Assembly (NCBI GenBank): GCA_963710135.1
Contig: CAVPYY010000003.1
Location: 682,001-746,000, forward strand
From: SG8-30 sp963710135
Lineage (GTDB): Bacteria; Pseudomonadota; Gammaproteobacteria; Steroidobacterales; Steroidobacteraceae
Direction: 5' to 3'
DNA: 64,000 nucleotides
In this document: positions 9,367-19,422 of the stretch, piece by piece
Numbering within the stretch: position 1 is the stretch's first letter
Layout of the letters: each line of letters begins with the position of its first letter
Made by a program: the position numbers and the translations under genes
Notes under the pieces: model-generated
What the model was told of the DNA's origin: nothing
What the model saw: the letters and a program-made list of their open reading frames with translations, nothing else
Databases searched by the model: none

Positions 9367-10785
9367 ATGGCAACCGGCAAAATCGTGCAGATCATCGGCT
9401 CAGTGATCGACGTGGAGTTCCCGAGGGACGGCATTCCAGGAATCTACGAAGCGCTGAAGCTCGAGAACGAGGGCATCACGCTCGAGGTGCAGCAGCAGCT
9501 CGGCGATGGTGTCGTGCGCACGATCGCGATGGGCACTTCCGAGGGCCTGAAGCGCGGCCTCAAGGTGAACACCACCGGCTCGCCGATCATGGTGCCGGTC
9601 GGCAAGGGCACGCTCGGGCGCATCATGGACGTGCTCGGCGACCCGCAGGACGAGGGCGGTCCGATCCAGAGCAGCGAGTTCCTGCCGATCCACCGTCCGG
9701 CGCCGTCCTACGCCGACCAGGCGGGCGGCGAGGACCTGCTGGAGACCGGCATCAAGGTCATCGACCTGCTCGTGCCGTTCGCCAAGGGCGGCAAGATCGG
9801 CCTGTTCGGCGGCGCCGGCGTGGGCAAGACCGTCAACATGCTCGAGCTGATCAACAACATCGCCAAGGCGCACTCCGGTCTGTCCGTGTTCGCCGGCGTC
9901 GGTGAGCGTACCCGCGAGGGCAACGACTTCTACCATGAGATGCGCGAGTCGGGCGTCATCGACACCAACGACCTCACCAACTCCAAGGTGGCGATGGTCT
10001 ACGGGCAGATGAACGAGCCGCCGGGCAACCGCCTGCGCGTCGGTCTGACCGGCCTGACCATGGCGGAGTACTTCCGCGACGAGAAGCAGGCCGGCGGCAA
10101 GGGCCGCGACGTGCTGCTGTTCATCGACAACATCTACCGCTACACGCTGGCTGGCACCGAGGTGTCGGCGCTGCTCGGGCGCATGCCGTCGGCGGTGGGT
10201 TACCAGCCGACGCTCGCCGAGGAAATGGGCGTGCTGCAGGAGCGGATCACTTCCACCAAGACGGGCTCGATCACCTCGATCCAGGCCGTGTACGTTCCTG
10301 CGGACGACCTCACCGACCCGTCCCCGGCGACGACGTTCGCGCATCTCGACGCGACGGTCGTGTTGTCGCGCCAGATCGCGTCGCTCGGCATCTACCCGGC
10401 GGTGGACCCGCTGGACTCGACCAGCCGCCAGCTCGATCCGCTGGTCATCGGCGAGGACCACTACCAGACCGCGCGCGGCGTGCAGGCCATCCTGCAGCGC
10501 TACAAGGAGCTGCAGGACATCATCGCGATCCTCGGCATGGACGAGCTGTCCGAGGAGGACAAGCTCACCGTGACCCGCGCGCGCAAGATCCAGCGCTTCC
10601 TGTCGCAGCCGTTCCACGTCGCCGAGGTGTTCACCGGCAGCCCCGGCAAGTATGTCTCGCTGAAGGAGACCATCCGCGGCTTCAAGGCGATCATCGCCGG
10701 CGAGTACGATCACCTGCCGGAGCAGGCGTTCTACATGGTCGGCACCATCGACGAGGCGGTCGAGCGGGCGAAGACGCTGGCCTGA
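9367..10785 (+). CDS. atpD: F0F1 ATP synthase subunit beta
   Basis: Catalytic subunit of F1. The ATG at 9367 gives MATGKIVQIIGSVIDVEFPR, the usual N-terminus (472 aa). The frame runs upstream to 9283 only because the adjoining repeat is open. P-loop GGAGVGKTVNMLELI, catalytic GERTREGND and DNIYRYTLAGTEVSALLGR are all present. AGAGGACAAGAGA lies just ahead of the start. Confidence 0.98.
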   Translation: MATGKIVQIIGSVIDVEFPRDGIPGIYEALKLENEGITLEVQQQLGDGVVRTIAMGTSEGLKRGLKVNTTGSPIMVPVGKGTLGRIMDVLGDPQDEGGPIQSSEFLPIHRPAPSYADQAGGEDLLETGIKVIDLLVPFAKGGKIGLFGGAGVGKTVNMLELINNIAKAHSGLSVFAGVGERTREGNDFYHEMRESGVIDTNDLTNSKVAMVYGQMNEPPGNRLRVGLTGLTMAEYFRDEKQAGGKGRDVLLFIDNIYRYTLAGTEVSALLGRMPSAVGYQPTLAEEMGVLQERITSTKTGSITSIQAVYVPADDLTDPSPATTFAHLDATVVLSRQIASLGIYPAVDPLDSTSRQLDPLVIGEDHYQTARGVQAILQRYKELQDIIAILGMDELSEEDKLTVTRARKIQRFLSQPFHVAEVFTGSPGKYVSLKETIRGFKAIIAGEYDHLPEQAFYMVGTIDEAVERAKTLA

Positions 10786-10795
10786 GGGCACCGAT

Positions 10796-11224
10796 ATGGC
10801 CAACACCATCCACGTCGACATCGTCAGCGCCGAGGGCGAGATCCACTCCGGCCCCGCGGCGATGGTGTTCGTGCCGGCCTCGCAGGGCGAGATCGGCATT
10901 GCGCCACGGCACGCGCCGCTGTTGACCACGCTCAACTCCGGCGAGGTGCGGGTACAGCCCGCGGATGGTGGCGAGGAACTGTGGTTCTGGATCGGTGGCG
11001 GGGCGCTCGAGATCCAGCCGCACCGGGTGACCGTGCTGGCCGACACCGCGGCGCGTGCCCGCGACCTCGACGAGGCCGCTGCGCTGGCCGCCAAGCAGCG
11101 CGCCGAGGACGCCCTCAAGGACCGCACCGGCGCCATGGAAGTGGCGGAAGCCCAGGCCGAGCTGATGCGCGCCGCCGCGCAGCTCAAGGCCATCGAGAAA
11201 CTGCGCAAGCTCAAGCGCAGCTGA
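10796..11224 (+). CDS. atpC: F0F1 ATP synthase subunit epsilon
   Basis: The 142-residue epsilon subunit couples rotor and head and can inhibit hydrolysis. The N-terminal beta sandwich contains FVPASQGEIGIAPRHAPLLT, and the C-terminal part is two helices rich in alanine, glutamate and lysine ending EKLRKLKRS. Last gene of the operon; a family B hairpin follows six bases after the stop. Confidence 0.95.
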   Translation: MANTIHVDIVSAEGEIHSGPAAMVFVPASQGEIGIAPRHAPLLTTLNSGEVRVQPADGGEELWFWIGGGALEIQPHRVTVLADTAARARDLDEAAALAAKQRAEDALKDRTGAMEVAEAQAELMRAAAQLKAIEKLRKLKRS

Positions 11225-11229
11225 TAAAC

Positions 11230-11301
11230 GGGGACATTCTCTATTTCTCCCGACTGCGCGGGCGCCGGCCGGATTGCCGGAAGAAAATAGAGAATGTCCC
11301 C
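11230..11301. repeat. Family B hairpin repeat, copy B1 (after atpC)
   Basis: Left arm GGGGACATTCTCTATTT and right arm AAATAGAGAATGTCCCC (11285-11301) are exact inverted repeats around about 38 bases that themselves form a GC-rich hairpin (GGGCGCCGGCC region). The same arm occurs at 19359-19399. It lies between the convergent atpC and a membrane-protein gene and may end transcription, but there is no T-tract. Confidence 0.8.
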
Positions 11302-11314
11302 CCTCTGTCCCGCC

Positions 11315-11737
11315 TTACCTCAGCGACAGCAGCAGCAGCGTTCCGCCCACCAGTCCCACCATCAGCGCCGCGAGCCCCGCGCCATAACCGGGCACCGGAT
11401 CGATCCCTTCGCGCTCCAGCCGGCGCCGATCCGGCCGGTGCAAGACCCAGTAGCCCGCGAAGAACGCCAGCGCCACCGCCCGGTAGAAAATCTGCGCCCA
11501 GGTCGAGACATGACTGGTCCCGAGGTCGGTGAGCGCGGCATCGAGCAATCCGGTGCGCGCGGCGAGCACCGAGGCGGTAACGAATGCGGTGAGACCGGCG
11601 ACCAGCCACGGGATATCCCGCTGCAGCCGGTCGAGCGAGCGCGCTTCGATGGCCGCGAACGCGATGGCGGCCAGCGGTCCGCCGAACAGCGATGAGACCG
11701 CGAAGGCAGGGGTGGAGTAATAGCGTGGTTGGCTCAC
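11315..11737 (-). CDS. Small hypothetical membrane protein
   Basis: Not recognised. Reading from GTG 11737 it encodes about 140 residues with four likely membrane helices: FAVSSLFGGPLAAIAFAA, WLVAGLTAFVTASVLAA, IFYRAVALAFFAGYWVL and LAALMVGLVGGTLLLLSL. A charged loop HRPDRRRLEREG lies between the last two. The frame is open much further upstream only because it runs antisense to glmU, so this start is a judgement. It is convergent with atpC and divergent from glmU. Confidence 0.55.
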   Translation of the reverse strand: MSQPRYYSTPAFAVSSLFGGPLAAIAFAAIEARSLDRLQRDIPWLVAGLTAFVTASVLAARTGLLDAALTDLGTSHVSTWAQIFYRAVALAFFAGYWVLHRPDRRRLEREGIDPVPGYGAGLAALMVGLVGGTLLLLSLR

Positions 11738-11875
11738 CAGGCCTCGAGACCTCCAGCGACCGGACAGGACGGGGCGACCCCGCCCGCTGAGCCTAGCACG
11801 CGATCGCGGCCGCGCGTCCATGCGACCAACGCGCGGTTGCCCTAGAATCAGCCCATCTTTCCGGAGTGTGCCCGC

Positions 11876-13245
11876 ATGCCGTTGAGCGTCGTCATCCTGG
11901 CCGCGGGCCAGGGCAAGCGCATGAACAGCGACCTGCCCAAGGTGCTGCAGCCTCTCGCCGGCCGGCCGCTGCTGGCGCACGTCATCGACTGCGCCCGCTA
12001 CCTCGAGCCGGACGCCATTCACGTCGTCTATGGCCACGGCGGCGAGCAGGTGCGCGAAGCGCTGGCCGATGCGCCGGTGAACTGGGTGCTGCAGGCCGAA
12101 CAGCACGGCACCGGGCACGCGCTGATGCAGGCCATGCCGGCGATCCCGGACGGGCACACCGTGCTGGTGCTCTACGGCGACGTGCCCCTGACGCGGGCCC
12201 CGACCTTGCGCGGCCTGCTGGACGTCGCGACCGGCACGACGCTGGCGCTGCTTTCGGTGCGCCTGCCGGAGCCGACCGGCTACGGGCGCGTGCTGCGCGA
12301 CAACGCCGGGACGGTGTATCGCATCGTCGAGCAGAAGGACGCCACCCGCAAGGAACTGGCGGTCGACGAGGTCAACACCGGCATGATGGCCCTGCCCGCC
12401 GGGCCGCTGCGCGGCTGGCTCGGCAAGCTCTCCAACGACAACGCCCAGGGCGAGTACTACCTCACCGACGTCGTGGCGCTGGCGGTGCGCGACGGCTGCC
12501 GCGTCGAGGCAGTGGTCGCGGCCACCGCGGCCGAGGTGCTTGGCGTCAACGACAAGCGCCAGCTGGCCGAGGTCGAGGCCGCGTACCGCAAGATGCGCGC
12601 CGACGAGCTGATGCTGGCGGGCGTGACCCTGGTCGACCCGGCGCGGTTCGACCTGCGCGGCACGCTGCAGCACGGCCGCGACGTGGTGATCGACGCCAAC
12701 GTGCTGCTCGAGGGCGAGGTCAGGCTCGGCGACCGGGTGCGGCTCGGCCCCAATGTCGTGATCCGCAATTGCGAAATCGGCGCCGGCACCATCGTGCATC
12801 CGCACAGCCTGCTGGAGCAGAGCCGCGTGGGGCGCGACTGTTCCGTCGGACCCTTCGCGCGCCTGCGTCCCAACAACGACGTGGCCGACGGGGCGCATAT
12901 CGGCAATTTCGTGGAACTGAAGAACAGCGTGCTCGGACCCGGCAGCAAGGCCAACCACCTGAGCTACATCGGCGACACCACCGTCGGCCAGAAGGTCAAC
13001 GTGGGCGCCGGCACCATCACCTGCAACTACGACGGCGCCAACAAGCACCGCACCGAGATCGGCGACGGCGCCTTCATCGGCTCCGGCACCATGCTGGTGG
13101 CGCCGGTCAAGGTCGGCGAAGAACGCCACCATCGGCGCGGGCTCGACCATCACCCGTGACGCGCCGGCCGGACAAGCTGACCGTCGAGCGCAGCCGCCAG
13201 ACCACCGTCGACGGCTGGAAGCGTCCGGCGAAGAAGCCCCGCTAG
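11876..13245 (+). CDS. glmU: Bifunctional UDP-GlcNAc pyrophosphorylase/GlcN-1-P acetyltransferase GlmU, two frameshifts
   Basis: Makes UDP-GlcNAc for peptidoglycan and LPS. The N-terminal uridyltransferase has LAAGQGKRMNSDLPKVLQPL and VLYGDVPL; the C-terminal left-handed beta-helix acetyltransferase has KANHLSYIGDTTVG and NYDGANKHRT. Near the end the frame breaks twice. An extra base at about 13118 separates APVKVG from KNATIGAGSTITRDAPA, and a second at about 13170 separates that from DKLTVERSRQ. With both removed the protein is 455 aa, one residue from the E. coli length. A -10-like TAGAAT lies at 11843. No other damage is seen, so sequencing error is likely. Confidence 0.9.
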
Positions 13246-13335
13246 CCCGGGATTCCGTTAACTGTGCCCCGGACGGGGCAGGCCGGCCTTGGATTAGAAT
13301 AGCCGATCAGGCCACGCAGCCAGGGACAGCTCTTC

Positions 13336-15172
13336 ATGTGCGGAATCGTCGGCGCCGTCGCTGAAGGCGACATCGTTCCCATCCTGATCGAGGGGCTGCA
13401 GCGGCTCGAGTACCGCGGCTACGACTCCGCCGGCGTCGCGGTCCTGAACGGCACGCGCCACCTCACGCGGCTGCGCACCGTCGGCAAGGTGCAGCGCCTG
13501 AAGGACGCGCTCGGCGGCCAGCCGACGGCGGGGCATCTCGGCATCGCGCACACGCGCTGGGCGACGCACGGCGTGCCGAGCGAGCGCAACGCGCACCCGC
13601 ACATCTCGCGCGACGGCGTCGCGATCGTGCACAACGGCATCATCGAGAACCACGAGGAGCTGCGCGCGGACCTGGTCGCGCGCGGCTACGAGTTCACCTC
13701 CGAGACCGACACCGAGGTCATCGCGCATCGCATCCATCTTCACCGCCAGACGCCAGCCGGACCTGTTCACCGCGGTGCGCGCAACCGTCGCCGAACTGGA
13801 CGGCGCCTACGCGCTGGCGGTGGTCTCCGAGAACGATCCGGACACCATCGTGCTGGCGCGCGCGGGCTGTCCCGTCGTCATCGGCCTCGGCGAGGACGAG
13901 AATTACGTCGCCTCGGACGTCTCCGCGCTGCTGCCGGTCACGCGGCGCTTCATGTTCCTCGAGGAGGGCGACGTCGCCGAGATCCATCGCAGCAGCGTCG
14001 AGGTCTTCGACAAGGCCGGCAATCCGGTCGAGCGGCCGGTGCGCATCAGCGAGCTCGACGCCGACGCCGCGGATCGTGGCGAGTATCCGCACTACATGCT
14101 CAAGGAGATCCACGAGCAGCCGCGCGCCGTGGCGCAGACGCTGGAGGAGCGCGTGGCCGGCGGCCGGCTGCTGGAGGCCGCCTTCGGACCCGCGGCGATG
14201 GACGTGCTGAAGCGCACCGCCGCCGTGCAGATCGTCGCCTGCGGCACGAGCTTCCACGCGGCCTCGGTCGCGCGCTACTTCATCGAGCAGATCGTGCGCC
14301 TGCCGTGCTGGGTCGATATCGCCAGCGAGTTCCGCTATCGGCAGCCGGTGGTGCCGCCCAACACGCTGTTCGTTTCGATCTCGCAGTCCGGCGAAACGGC
14401 GGACACGCTGGCGGCCTTGCGGCTCGCCAAGGACGAGGGATACCTGTCGACGCTGGCGATCTGCAACGTGCCGGAGAGCTCGCTGGTGCGCGAGTCCGAG
14501 CTGGTGATGCTGACGCGCGCGGGCCCGGAGATCGGGGTCGCGTCGACCAAGGCGTTCACCACGCAGCTCGCCGCGCTCGGCATGCTGGTCGTGGCGCTCG
14601 CCAAGCACCACGGCATCACGCGCGAGCGTGAGCATGCGCTGGTGTCGCGGCTGATCGAGATCCCGGGCCTCATCGAGCTGGCGCTGACGCTGGATGCCGA
14701 CGTGCTGGCCATGGCCGAGCGCATCAAGGACAAGCACCACGCGCTGTTCCTCGGGCGCGGCGCGCTGTTCCCGATCGCCATGGAGGGCGCGCTCAAGCTC
14801 AAGGAAATCTCCTACATCCACGCCGAGGCCTACGCGGCGGGTGAGCTGAAGCACGGACCGCTGGCGCTGGTCGATGCCGACATGCCGGTCATCACGGTGG
14901 CGCCGAACAACGACCTGCTGGAGAAGCTGAAGTCCAACCTGCAGGAAGTGCGCGCCCGTGGCGGCGAGCTGTATGTCTTTGCCGACCCCGAGTCCGGCAT
15001 CGAGCCTTCGGACGGCGTGCACGTGATCACCATGCCGCGCCACATCAGCTACTTCCAGGCGCCGGCCGTGTACACGATCCCGCTGCAGCTGCTCGCCTAT
15101 CACGTCGCGGTGCTCAAGGGCACCGACGTGGACCAGCCGCGCAACCTGGCCAAGAGCGTGACGGTCGAGTAA
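13336..15172 (+). CDS. glmS: Glutamine-fructose-6-phosphate aminotransferase GlmS, one frameshift
   Basis: Makes glucosamine-6-phosphate from fructose-6-phosphate and glutamine, feeding GlmU through GlmM. The N-terminal glutaminase starts MCGIVGAVAEGD with the catalytic cysteine at position 2 and has YRGYDSAGVAVL. The SIS domains contain CGTSFHAASVARYF and SISQSGETADTLAALR; the C-terminus ends with NLAKSVTVE. The frame changes between about 13735 and 13755 (SETDTEVIAHRIH in one frame, QPDLFTAVRATVAELDGAYA in the next), one extra base. Corrected length is 611 aa, normal for the family. No glmS ribozyme is expected or seen. Confidence 0.9.
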
Positions 15173-18100
15173 CCCAGGAACTCTGTCCGGTCACCGGTCA
15201 CCGTGCGGTCCACGTCGTCAACGTCGAAGAACGCGATTCGATCCGGGAACTCCGAATTGAACGGGTTGCGCGCGAGCAGCGCGCCGGTCGTCGGATCGAT
15301 CTCGGTCGTCACGTGCATGGCGGACTTTGCGCGCAGGTCGCCGAGGACCCATTCGACGTAACCGGTGGCGGAGAGGCGGCGCGCCACGGCGGAATCGTTG
15401 CGGATCCTGAGCACCGAGAATTTGACCGGGGCGTCCAGGGCGACATGCACCGTCAGTTCGGAGTGGATCCCGGCGGTATCGTGCTCGAACACGCTGTAAC
15501 CGAAGCCATGTCGGCTGGCGTACCCGCCTACGCCGGGTGCCGGCAATGGCGACGGCGACCAGAACCGCCCGGTCTCCTCGTCGCGCAGGTAAAGGGCCTC
15601 ACCGCTCGCGTCCGTCACAGGATCGTTGTGCCACGGGGTCAGGCGGAACTCGTGGGCGTTCTCGCTCCACGTGTATCCGACGCCGTTCTCCGATACCACC
15701 GTGCCGAACTGCGCGTTGGCGAGCACGTTGACCCAGGGAGCAGGCGTGGTGCGCCCGGGCGCCAGGGTGATGACGTACTCGCGGCCGTCGCGCGTGAAGC
15801 CGCCGACGTCGTTCGTGAGGATCAGGTCGGCGCGCGGGGCGATCGTGGCCGCAGGCGCCCGGCAGGGCGTGTTGCGACGGCCTGCAGGGCTGGAATCCGG
15901 ACGTCCGGCAGACGAAGACGCTTGCAGCTGCTCCGACAGGCTGCCGCGGCCGTCGACGATGATGACTCGCGCGACGGACTGCAGCAGCAGACGGTCTTCC
16001 AGGGAGATGTGGTCGGCGGGTCGCACGAAGATGCCGCCTGGCCGGTCGAGCACGTTGGCCTCGACGCCGGCCGCGATCAGGCCCATGATTTCATCGTGGA
16101 GCTGCTGGCGATAGCCGGACTGATCCTCGGTCCAGATGACCAGGTCAACGACGAGACCTTTCAGGCGCCAGTAAGCACGGGCCTGGAGCAGCTGCCGGAC
16201 GAGGCCGATGTTGGCGAGGTCCGCGATCTGCAGCAGCAGGATCGGCAGGTCGCCGGAGATCGCGTAGCCCCACAGCCCGGATTGACCGCGGCGATTGCGC
16301 AGGATGACGCCGGCGTCGGCGCGCATCGACGCATTGGCAAAGATCATCGACCCGGCCAGACGCGCGTACTCCTGCGCCCTCGCCTCGGAGATGCCGAACT
16401 GCTGCAGCACGACCTGGTTGTGCGTCCACGCGAGATCGAAGACGCGGCTGGCGAGATGTCGATCCTGGTAACGATCGATCAGGTGCTCCGCTGTTTCGCG
16501 CGCAGCCGTCGCCCCGGTCACGAGGTCGATCGTGGCGGTCTGGTCCGGCTCGAGGATGACCTCCTGGCGGATGGCGACGATCGGGTCCAGCACCGAGCCC
16601 TCGCTGCCGGAGAGCCGGCCCGGCATGGCCATTGCGCGCGGCCTGGCGAGGGTCCGGCCGCGGCCGACGAAGCGCGCACGGTCGGTCTCGAAGGACATTT
16701 CGCCGGTGTCCGCTCCTGATACCGCCATGAGGTGAAACAGCCAACCCGGCTCCTCGCCGTGCGTGCGGGGCCGGCGCGTGCACAGCACGGCTCGTTTCGC
16801 CCGCAGGACCTCGGTCTGCACGAACAGCTTGCTGAATGCCGGGTGCAAGGCGTCCGCTGCCGGGGCCGCCAGAACGACTTCGGCGTAACTCGTGATCTCG
16901 ATCGTCCGGCGCAGGCCAGACCGGTTGATGAGCCTGATGCGGCGCAGCTCAATGTCATCTTCGGGCGAGATCACGATCTCCGTCCGTGTTTCGATCAATG
17001 AATCCTCGATCCGGTCCCTGCGATGAAACTCGGCCCGTCCTTCCGTGAAAACCGCCTCGTAGTGCTCGGGCACCACCTGCGTCGGTTGCCATGTATTCGA
17101 CCAGAACACGCCGCTGTCCGTATCGCGGAGGTAGCAGAAGCTTCCCCAGTGATCACGGGTCGGGTCTTCCCGCCAGCGGGTGACCGCGATGTCCTTCCAG
17201 CGGCTGTATCCGCCACCCGCTGCCGTGACGAGCACGTGGTAGCGACCGTTCGACAGCAGCTGCACTTCCGGAACCGGGGTGTCCGGGCTGCTGATGACGC
17301 GAATCGGCGGCGCGAACGTCTCGACAGACGCGGGCATCAGCGACAGCGCGGCGGGATGAGCAAGGAACGCCGCCGATCTCGGGATCCGCTCGTGCAGCAG
17401 CATCAGCGTCGCCTGGAACCGGGGGTCGGACGCGAACCGCTTCTGGAAAGGATGGTCGAGGAGCAGGTCCGCGACGGACAGCATGCACATCCCCTGGTGA
17501 TGCGCCATGTACGACCGGACGATCGCCCTGGACCGGCCGCGCGGTACGCGCGACGGCGTGTAGTCGACGGCCTCGTGCATGCCGAACTGCCCGAGCAGTC
17601 CCTCCGCCGCGAGCCGCTGCAGGTTCTCGCACGCGGCCTCGGGCTCGACCATCAATGCGAGGGCCGAGGCGTACGGAGCTATGACCAGGTCGTCCGCCAA
17701 CCCGCGCTGCAGTCCCAGTCCCGGCGCGCCGAACGCGCGGTACTGGTAGTCGCGGTGCGCGTCGACCATGTTGTAGCCGGACTCGGAGATGCCCCAGGGA
17801 ACGCCGCGCTGCTGGCCGTACTCGATCTGGCGCCGCACCGCCGACCGACTCGTCTGGTCGAGCAGGGTATCCGGGTAGTCGGGCATGACGAGCAGCGGCA
17901 TCAGGTACTCGAACATCGAGCCGCTCCAGGAGACCAGCACCGGTGCGCCGCCAGCGAGCGTCAGCAACCGCCCCAGCGCGAACCAGTTCTCCTGCGGGAG
18001 CTGCCCCTGCGCGATGGCCACGAAACTGGTGAGCCTCGCCTCCGACGCCAGCAGGTCGTAGTAACTCGCGTCGCGGCGCCGCTCGGTCACGTTGAAGCCG

Positions 18101-19350
18101 ATCGTCAGCAGGCGGCGACTGGTGTCGTACAGGAAGGCGAAGTCCGGGGTCGCGAACTCGCCGGCCTGCCGGGCCAGCTCCTCGATGGTGGCGAGTCGTT
18201 GCCGCGCGACCGCGCTGCCTGCGGCAACAGAGTCTCGGAACGCGAGCAGCCACCCGCGCGAAGGCTCGTCGCGCTCCGCGGCGAGCGCCTGCGCGATGAC
18301 CGGCAGCACACGCTCCCCGAGCGTCGCGACCTCGCGCAGGGTCGGCAGTGTTGCGTGGGCCAGAGGGCTATCGAGTCCCTCCGGGGGGTCGGGCAATGCC
18401 GTCCACGGTGCGAGGAGCGCGAGCTCGTCGCGGGCGGCGCGACACTGGTCGAGCAGGGCGCGCGCCCAGTCCCAGTCCTGCTGGCCGGTGTCCGCGCCGC
18501 GGCGAGCGCGCGCCGCCGCCGGTCGATGCGACTTCATCGACCAGCACGACCAGGCGGTCGAGCCGTCGCCGCGCGTCGAACAGTGACGTCACCTTTGCTG
18601 CGATGCCAGCATCGATGTCGCGAGCCAGTGCCAGATACGTCTCCGGACCTCGCCGGCCTGCGATCGCGTGAGGATGCCCAGCGTGTCGGCGAGTCCCTCG
18701 AACACGCGGCGCGGCAGGATCGGCGCGTCGGCCAGGGCCAGCAGGCCCGTGCGCAGCGTGAGCAGGTGAGCGGCGAGATTCCCGCTGTCGACGGTCGACA
18801 CGTACATCGGCAGCAGCGGCTGCAGGCTCTGCGTGTCGTACCAGTTGAGGAAGTGACCCCGGTACCGCTCCAGGGTCGCCATGCTCTGAAACGCCCTGGA
18901 CGTGCGGTCGAGCAGTCGGCCGGCCGGAAGGTAGCCGAAATCGTGGGCGGCGAGGTTTGCCAGGAGCGCGAGGCCCATGTTGGTGGGTGAAGTGCGATGC
19001 GCCACGGTCGGTCCGGGCTGTTCCTGGAAGTTGTCTGGCGGCAGCCAGTTGTCATCCGGTCCGACGAACCGCTCGAAGAACCCCCAGGTCCGCCGGGCGA
19101 GCGCGTGCAGGAAGTCCGCTTGCTGGGGTGAGAGGCTGGGATCCTGCCGGACCAGCGGACGGCTCAGCCACCAGGTGAGGCCGGGTGCGGCCAGCCACAG
19201 GAGCAGGACCGGCGCCGCCACGAGCAGCACCAGGGGTCGCTCCATATCGAGGTACGCAGCCGTCGCGAGCGCGATTACCGGCGACATCCACATTGACCGG
19301 AGTGATAGCGCGCGCGAGCGCTTTACAGGCCGCGAGCGGTCCCGCAGCAT
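15173..19350 (-). pseudogene. Remnant of a cyclic beta-glucan synthetase (NdvB/ChvB family)
   Basis: Reading down the minus strand, residues match the central part of NdvB-type synthetases. These are a membrane segment and WWLSRPL, the hallmark blocks RRTWGFFERFV, LPPDNFQEQPGPTVAHRTS, FLNWYDTQSLQPL and YVSTVDSGNL, a glucoamylase-like region (HHQGMCMLSVADLLL), and the beginning of the GH94 module ending TGDRTEFLG. The GT84 glycosyltransferase that should precede it is absent: homology stops at the hairpin near 19359. The (alpha/alpha)6 catalytic part of GH94 is also absent: homology stops at 15173, exactly beside the glmS stop. Two compensating frame changes lie near 18590 and 18500, with an in-frame stop at 18589. 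A non-functional relic is the best reading. Confidence 0.85.
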
Positions 19351-19358
19351 TCCCGACC

Positions 19359-19399
19359 GGGGACATTCTCTATTTCCGCCGGAAATAGAGAATGTCCCC
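19359..19399. repeat. Family B hairpin repeat, copy B2
   Basis: Perfect palindrome with 19-bp arms (GGGGACATTCTCTATTTCC and its complement) around the loop GCC. It is the compact form of copy B1 at 11230. It sits exactly where the glucan synthetase remnant loses its N-terminal half and 24 bp before the ATG of the radical-SAM gene. Confidence 0.9.
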
Positions 19400-19422
19400 T
19401 GATTTCTGGTGGATTGCACGGG

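Noticed and set aside
13246..13335. glmS ribozyme or riboswitch before glmS
   Set aside because: Only 90 bp with a short TGCCCC/GGGGCA stem; far too small, and the ribozyme is a feature of Gram-positive bacteria.
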